A DNA stretch of 23,496 nucleotides from Batkoa obscura (Eukaryota > Entomophthoromycota > Entomophthoromycetes > Entomophthorales > Batkoaceae): positions 1-23,496 of the forward strand of contig JASVEC010000263.1 in assembly GCA_030770535.1 (NCBI GenBank). Direction: 5' to 3'. Shown here piece by piece: positions 19,110 to 23,496 of this stretch. Position 1 is the stretch's first letter, and the number at the start of each line of letters is the position of its first letter. The notes beneath the pieces are model-generated. The model ran no database searches. It had not been told where the DNA came from and was given only the letters and a program-made list of their open reading frames with translations. Both the position numbers and the translations under genes were made by a program.

Positions 19110-19784
19110 GTCATTTCCTAAATCGAAATTTTAATTCAACTTATATCTAGAATAGGTATATTGAGTTGAAGGATATACTTTTAGATGGTATAAATTTAAT
19201 CTAAGGACTTGGTCTAGGTAGAAAGGTTTAAGTTTTAATAATAAAGGTTAACATATTGTAAATATAACTGTAGTACAATGATTATGTTATAAAGTTTATA
19301 TTTGTTTATTTCAAATTAAAGCTAGAGTAAATAATAATATTGAATCAAAATGTTTAATGTCAAAGCTATTATTAACATAAAGATTTGTAAAACACCCAAA
19401 TGTAAGTAATTGAAAGCTATAAATAATTAGTTTATATATTGCAAAACTAAAAGTGTTTTAAAAAATTAATACTGACACGAAATATACCGAGCAAAATATA
19501 CGCCATATGCAATAATACTGTTTTGAACCTCATTTTTTGATAGATTTTTAAATAGATACTTTCTGTAAACAAACTTAATATTATTTAAAATTATCTTTTG
19601 GAGTCCAACAATAAAAGTATATATGTTTGCGAAAACAGCTGATTAAATATATATTTATGAGGTATAAAAGGTGTTGTTGTAAGGCCCTAAATAAATGATG
19701 TTTCGATATCCTTACTGGGCAAAACATTTATTATGGGTAAGAGACATAATTTAGAAAAGCCCATTAAAGTTGACTTTTAGCTCT

Positions 19785-20538
19785 TTAGATGAGCTCCATA
19801 TGAGTGTGGATTGGGAATTCAAATACAGCATCTTTACCAGTAAGTTTCTTGTAAACAGCTCCAAAAGTATCTAATTTATGTTCTTGAGAAGTGGTATCTT
19901 TGGTGTCAAGGAAACTAAGAAAAATTAAAATCTTATAAAAAAACAATAGAAGGTAATATTTACACTTTGATAAGACGAGATCCATCAACTTTGTGCTTGA
20001 TACGTTTACCAACAATTTCAGTTGGGTAAGCGAGATCTTCAAGAATAGCGTCATGGACGGCAGTTAAAGTACGAGAGCGTGGGCGTGGTTGTTTAGTTGA
20101 GGTCTTACGGGATGGTTTTGGAAGAATACGACGTTGAGCAACAAAGAGAACATGACGATCGGAGAATTTCTTTTCGAGTTCACGAGTTAAACTGAATTGG
20201 TTGTTAAAAAAAAATCCAATTACAAAAGATAAAACTTACCGAACTTGAACTTTGTTGAATTGCTTCTTGAGAGGGATTGGGAAGAAAATTACAATAGCGA
20301 ATCTTCCAGCTCCAATTTCAATCTTAATTTAAAACTGTAAATACTTATGAACAAACTCTAAAAGAATTGAAAATCTATTTTTAATTACCTCTTTAGCAGT
20401 GTTAATTTGAAGAGGACGAAGGTCTTTTTTAAGTTCTGGGTTGTTTTTTTCAAGGTCAATGAGAGCTTGAGCAACGTTGAGCTCGAGTTCAGTAGCCTTA
20501 ACGTCAGCGGCCTTTACGATCTTGTGTTCTGCAGACAT
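19785..20538 (-). CDS. RPS7: 40S ribosomal protein eS7, 4 exons
   Basis: A component of the small ribosomal subunit involved in 18S rRNA maturation. Exons 20538-20389, 20322-20240, 20191-19964 and 19914-19785 join into 591 nt, 196 aa (yeast eS7 is 190). Family blocks are [90 protein letters not shown] and [18 protein letters not shown]. Introns are 66, 48 and 49 nt. The acceptor of intron 1 is AAG, the others CAG and TAG. The start MSAEHK is chosen by similarity to yeast (MSAPQ); an in-frame upstream ATG at 20565 would add nine residues (MLINETNKI) and is less likely. Codon choice (CGT, GCT, AAG, CTC, GTC) is richer in G/C-ending codons than in the neighbours, as expected for a highly expressed gene. 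Confidence 0.96.
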
Positions 20539-22238
20539 GATTTTATTTGTTTCGTTAATTAGCAACTACAAAAAACTTGATCAGCTTATTTATTCTCGAA
20601 TTTCATCATCTTCAATTTCATTTATTGATCATTAATTATTTAAATTCTAATACATCCATCAATGTTTCATATAATCATATCCATATTGTAATATTTACTG
20701 CTGATATCTTTTCATTATATATACTTATTATCCTTTGTTTTGCATTTTAAAATTGTTCATCTTAGTTGATCTCGTTTTTTATTTTTCACTTTCTTTATGC
20801 TCTAATAACATCATAGTAGGTTAAAATACTTACTATAAGCTTTTGCTTTGTTTTGCTTGACTAAAAATCCACTTGAAGGGAAAAGAAAGAATTGGGTGCT
20901 ATTATAATATCTATTTCTACATTCAAGTCGAATATGTATATACAAATATACAATTCATAGAATACGTTATGCCCAATCAGCTAAATCGTGTTTTGAAATT
21001 ACCACTTTTAATTGGACAATCAAATTTAGACTTAATTAAACAATTTAAGCCACCAAACGTAATATATTTTATAATACATGTAAAAGTAGTAATTAAGCAA
21101 ATTTAAAATTATTAGGAGCGCTAACCTTGGTAGGATAATCATAAAAAAGATATTATAATAATTAAAGTATTAGTTGATCTTATTTGATATAAAACCAATT
21201 TATAGCATATGGTCATAGTTTTGAAAGATCAATTTTTTCTCATATCAACGATTTAATTTCGATATTTAATTAAACTTAAATTAAATTTTAGATCAACTAT
21301 TCTAACATGTTAATATCATAATTACTCTTAATTTAAATAATTTAATTTGAGTTTTTTATTTTATCATTTTTGATATTCAATTATTGAAAAACTTTATATT
21401 TATATTGGCAATAGTAAATATTGAGCATCAAGTTCCTAATAAGAGCATATTTTTTTATGGATTTGGTTAATATTTTCAATTTTAAACCATTAAAAACTGG
21501 TCAAAATGTTGAAACAAAGGACTCATCCTAACAAAATTATTAGGTCTGTTGAAAAAAGTATTTAATTAAGTCAAAAACATATGTTAACTTTTATATGAAT
21601 ATTTGTAAAAATCCTAAATCGCTCAAAAATTGTTTATCATGGACAGTAGCAGACATGTTCTATAATTGATATTATAACACTATAACCTCTTCTGCTTTTA
21701 GATAATACATTCATTTGAACTAAAAAAGCTGATCTTTTTGTACACTATTAAAAAGATTGATAAAAAATTTCAGGGATATATTTAGTATTATCCGCGAACT
21801 ATGCAGAATAATAAATCTATTTACTACTAAAATAATAGTAGATTGTTCTATTGTTTTCTGTAACAATTAAATCGACATAATATAAAAAATGAGATTAAAA
21901 TCAAGAATTTAGCGTAAAAATGAGATAAAATAAATAAACTTTTTATTAAGTTTTAATTTCATATCTTTAAAATAAACAATTATATGATTTTACATTATTT
22001 GATCAGCGTGGTTAGGTTGGTAAAAAAAAAGGAGACATAACCAATCAGCAGCTTTGTATCTCATTAAACTTTTGGCATAACTAAAATTAAGAATTAAAAG
22101 TTTAATTATATACCAAATATAGCAGGTGTTAAAAAGGAGTGAGGTAATGCTCCTTGAACTTAAATAAGGGGTAAACGAGCAAAACTAACTCAATAAAAAA
22201 AAAAAAAAAACTACTTTTATTTCAATTAATCTTACAAG
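20539..22238. other. 1.7 kb intergenic region between divergent eS7 and J-like gene
   Basis: This is a bidirectional promoter region for eS7 (-) and the gene at 22239 (+). No gene or RNA is recognised. The 77-codon frame at 20873-21106 resembles no protein. A CCAATCA motif lies near 22040 and an A15-17 tract at about 22195-22210, just upstream of the next start. Confidence 0.55.
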
Positions 22239-23496
22239 ATGACTAAGACAAGTAAAAAAGAGCTAAACATTGATACGAAACAGCAATTAAAAAACATGCC
22301 TTCAATCTCAAGTATAGGGTCCCCAGGCTCAGTATATGACCAATACTTTGATGCTTTTAATGATAGTTCTATTCATTCTCCGAACTTTTTACCAAACCAA
22401 GCGTTACGTTTAACTCACAAGAAATCATCCATGAATGGATATCCAGTGATTAGTTTTGACTCAAATCAACCTTATGACAATGAATCTGATGTGTACGATG
22501 ACATGATCAGCTTACCTTCTGCGTCATTAGATGTTTCATCAAAGCAACTCAAAAACAAAAAGATAAATGATGATCTTAAGCAAAAGAAGCTTAATAGAGA
22601 TAGGGTTTCAATTATTAAGGAAGAGGAGGAGATAGTTGAGCCTCAAGAGGAAGAAACAGAGCCTGAGGAAGAAGTTGAACCAGAGCCAAAATCAGAGGAA
22701 ATAGTAGCTAAGGAAGATACTAGCACCAGTAAGACTAAAAATAAAGAAAAAGAAGTAGCACAGTTGAAGTCAGATGAGAAGCGTAAATCAGTAAATAAGA
22801 AAGAGAAAGCAAAGCCAGAAACAAAACAAGTAAGACAAGAGAAAGAAGAAGAAGAAGAAGAAGAAGAAAAAGAAGAAGAAGAAAAAGAAAAAGAAAAAGA
22901 AAAAGAAAAAGAAGAAAAACCTGTTGTCAAAGATAGCAATAAAAAGACAAAACAAAAAGAAGTGATGGAAGAAAAAGATAGCAAAGAAGAAGGGAATAAT
23001 GAACCAGAGAAAGAAAAAGGAGAGGAAGAAGAGGAGGAAGGTGATGGCGAAGATGGGATATTTGATTATTATGATATATTAGGACTTGAAAAGACAGATG
23101 ATATTGAAGAAATTATTAATCAGTTTAAAAAGGAGGTGGTGTTAGCTGGGTTTAGTAGGAATAGTGAAGAAGGACAAGCGAGGATCAAAGAGTTAACGGA
23201 AGCGTATGTTGTTTTAGGCAACTTGGAGAACAAACTTAATTATGACAAGACCATCGAGTTAGAGGATATGTCATTAGTAGAGTTATGGAAGCCCAAAGAA
23301 GCATATGATCCGGATGACATATTTTCCCAAGTCTTTGAAGAACCTATTAAGAAAGAGTTGTTTAAACCAGAGTATTATTTCACACCCATGTCTTATGTGG
23401 CTGGAGCTATCATTGGGTTCATTTTATTCTCTTGGCCTGGATTAATTATTTTTGCCTATTTTTGTGGTAAAGTGGGTGATTGGGAGGATAATCGTT
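22239..23496 (+). CDS. J-like-domain protein without HPD, acidic/lysine-rich N-terminus, hydrophobic segment (3' end outside window)
   Basis: The frame is open for 419 codons to the window edge. Residues 1-110 are Ser/Asn-rich. Residues about 128-270 are a Glu/Lys-rich block with a pure E/K run (GAA/AAA repeat). Residues 275-345 look like a J domain: FDYYDILGLEKTDDIEEI, then KELTEAYVVLGNLENKLNYD. Helix II ends KKEVVLAGFSRNSEEG, so the HPD tripeptide that activates Hsp70 is absent. Residues 385-411 (SYVAGAIIGFILFSWPGLII) are hydrophobic and glycine-rich, followed by FCGKVGDWEDNR. I recall similar glycine-rich segments after the J domain in some fungal DnaJ proteins, which supports the assignment. 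Location is probably a membrane; function is unknown. The start is the first ATG after an A-rich leader. Confidence 0.75.
   Translation, partial: MTKTSKKELNIDTKQQLKNMPSISSIGSPGSVYDQYFDAFNDSSIHSPNFLPNQALRLTHKKSSMNGYPVISFDSNQPYDNESDVYDDMISLPSASLDVSSKQLKNKKINDDLKQKKLNRDRVSIIKEEEEIVEPQEEETEPEEEVEPEPKSEEIVAKEDTSTSKTKNKEKEVAQLKSDEKRKSVNKKEKAKPETKQVRQEKEEEEEEEEKEEEEKEKEKEKEKEEKPVVKDSNKKTKQKEVMEEKDSKEEGNNEPEKEKGEEEEEEGDGEDGIFDYYDILGLEKTDDIEEIINQFKKEVVLAGFSRNSEEGQARIKELTEAYVVLGNLENKLNYDKTIELEDMSLVELWKPKEAYDPDDIFSQVFEEPIKKELFKPEYYFTPMSYVAGAIIGFILFSWPGLIIFAYFCGKVGDWEDNR
22838..22917 (+). repeat. Coding GAA/AAA microsatellite
   Basis: An almost uninterrupted (GAA) and (GAAAAA) run encodes a Glu/Lys tract of about 27 residues. 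All units are in frame. Length is likely variable between strains. Confidence 0.85.

Larger units (their letters stand above)
17433..19784. other. 2.35 kb intergenic region: permease promoter and four MITEs
   Basis: No gene seen. Open frames at 17949-18254, 18075-18305 and 18316-18513 run through MITE copies. The stretch 19111-19784 contains nothing I recognise; the region up to 19784 is the 3' flank of the eS7 gene. Confidence 0.6.

Noticed and set aside
22643-22984. 113-codon minus-strand Ser/Phe-rich frame
   Set aside because: It is the antisense of the GAA/AAA repeat in the J-like gene; TTC/TTT repeats read as Ser/Phe.
1-23496. Search for retroviral, Polinton-like or LINE protein remains
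   Set aside because: No reverse transcriptase, integrase, capsid or transposase motifs were recognised on either strand.

Overview
The window looks like nuclear DNA of an AT-rich, early-diverging fungus (a Zoopagomycota- or Mucoromycota-like genome is my guess; the species is not identifiable from the sequence). Four things point there: a saccharopine reductase of the fungal alpha-aminoadipate lysine pathway, a protein with the fungal Rua1/Meu26-type C-terminal domain, a DAL5/TNA1-type permease, and many short GT-AG introns (about 45-110 nt) in very A+T-rich intergenic DNA. A mitochondrial cytochrome c peroxidase argues against the anaerobic gut fungi.

Layout. 1-394: 3' part of a cysteine-rich gene made of two nearly identical 69-codon modules. 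711-783 (+) and 3118-3190 (-): two identical tRNA-Thr(AGT) genes in inverted orientation. They share diverged 5' flanks and bracket a nine-exon LYS9 gene (952-2710, -) that has a perfect Gcn4-type site in its promoter. 3191-7899: a gene-poor stretch with five copies of a ~100 bp TA-flanked hairpin MITE and an isolated perfect 56-bp-arm palindrome (5232-5353). 7900-9441 (+): Rua1_C-domain regulator. 10333-11412 (+): cytochrome c peroxidase. 13241-13868 (+): four-exon Yippee-like zinc protein with a GC-AG intron. 14737-15669: three MITE copies interleaved with two decayed tRNA-like sequences. 15863-17432 (-): four-exon MFS permease with GATAA motifs upstream. 18127-19110: four more MITE copies. 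19785-20538 (-): four-exon ribosomal protein eS7. 22239-end (+): 5' part of a very acidic/lysine-rich protein with a J-like domain lacking HPD, then a glycine-rich hydrophobic segment.

The genes do not form a pathway cluster; they are ordinary, separately transcribed fungal genes. The non-gene space is the more unusual part. It holds at least 14 copies of one MITE family (12 in the same orientation, none in an exon), one long perfect foldback, and tRNA-derived material. Intron positions were built by hand from splice consensus, reading frame and remembered family sequences. They agree with frame closure in every case (LYS9 1356 nt, Yippee 333 nt, permease 1419 nt, eS7 591 nt).
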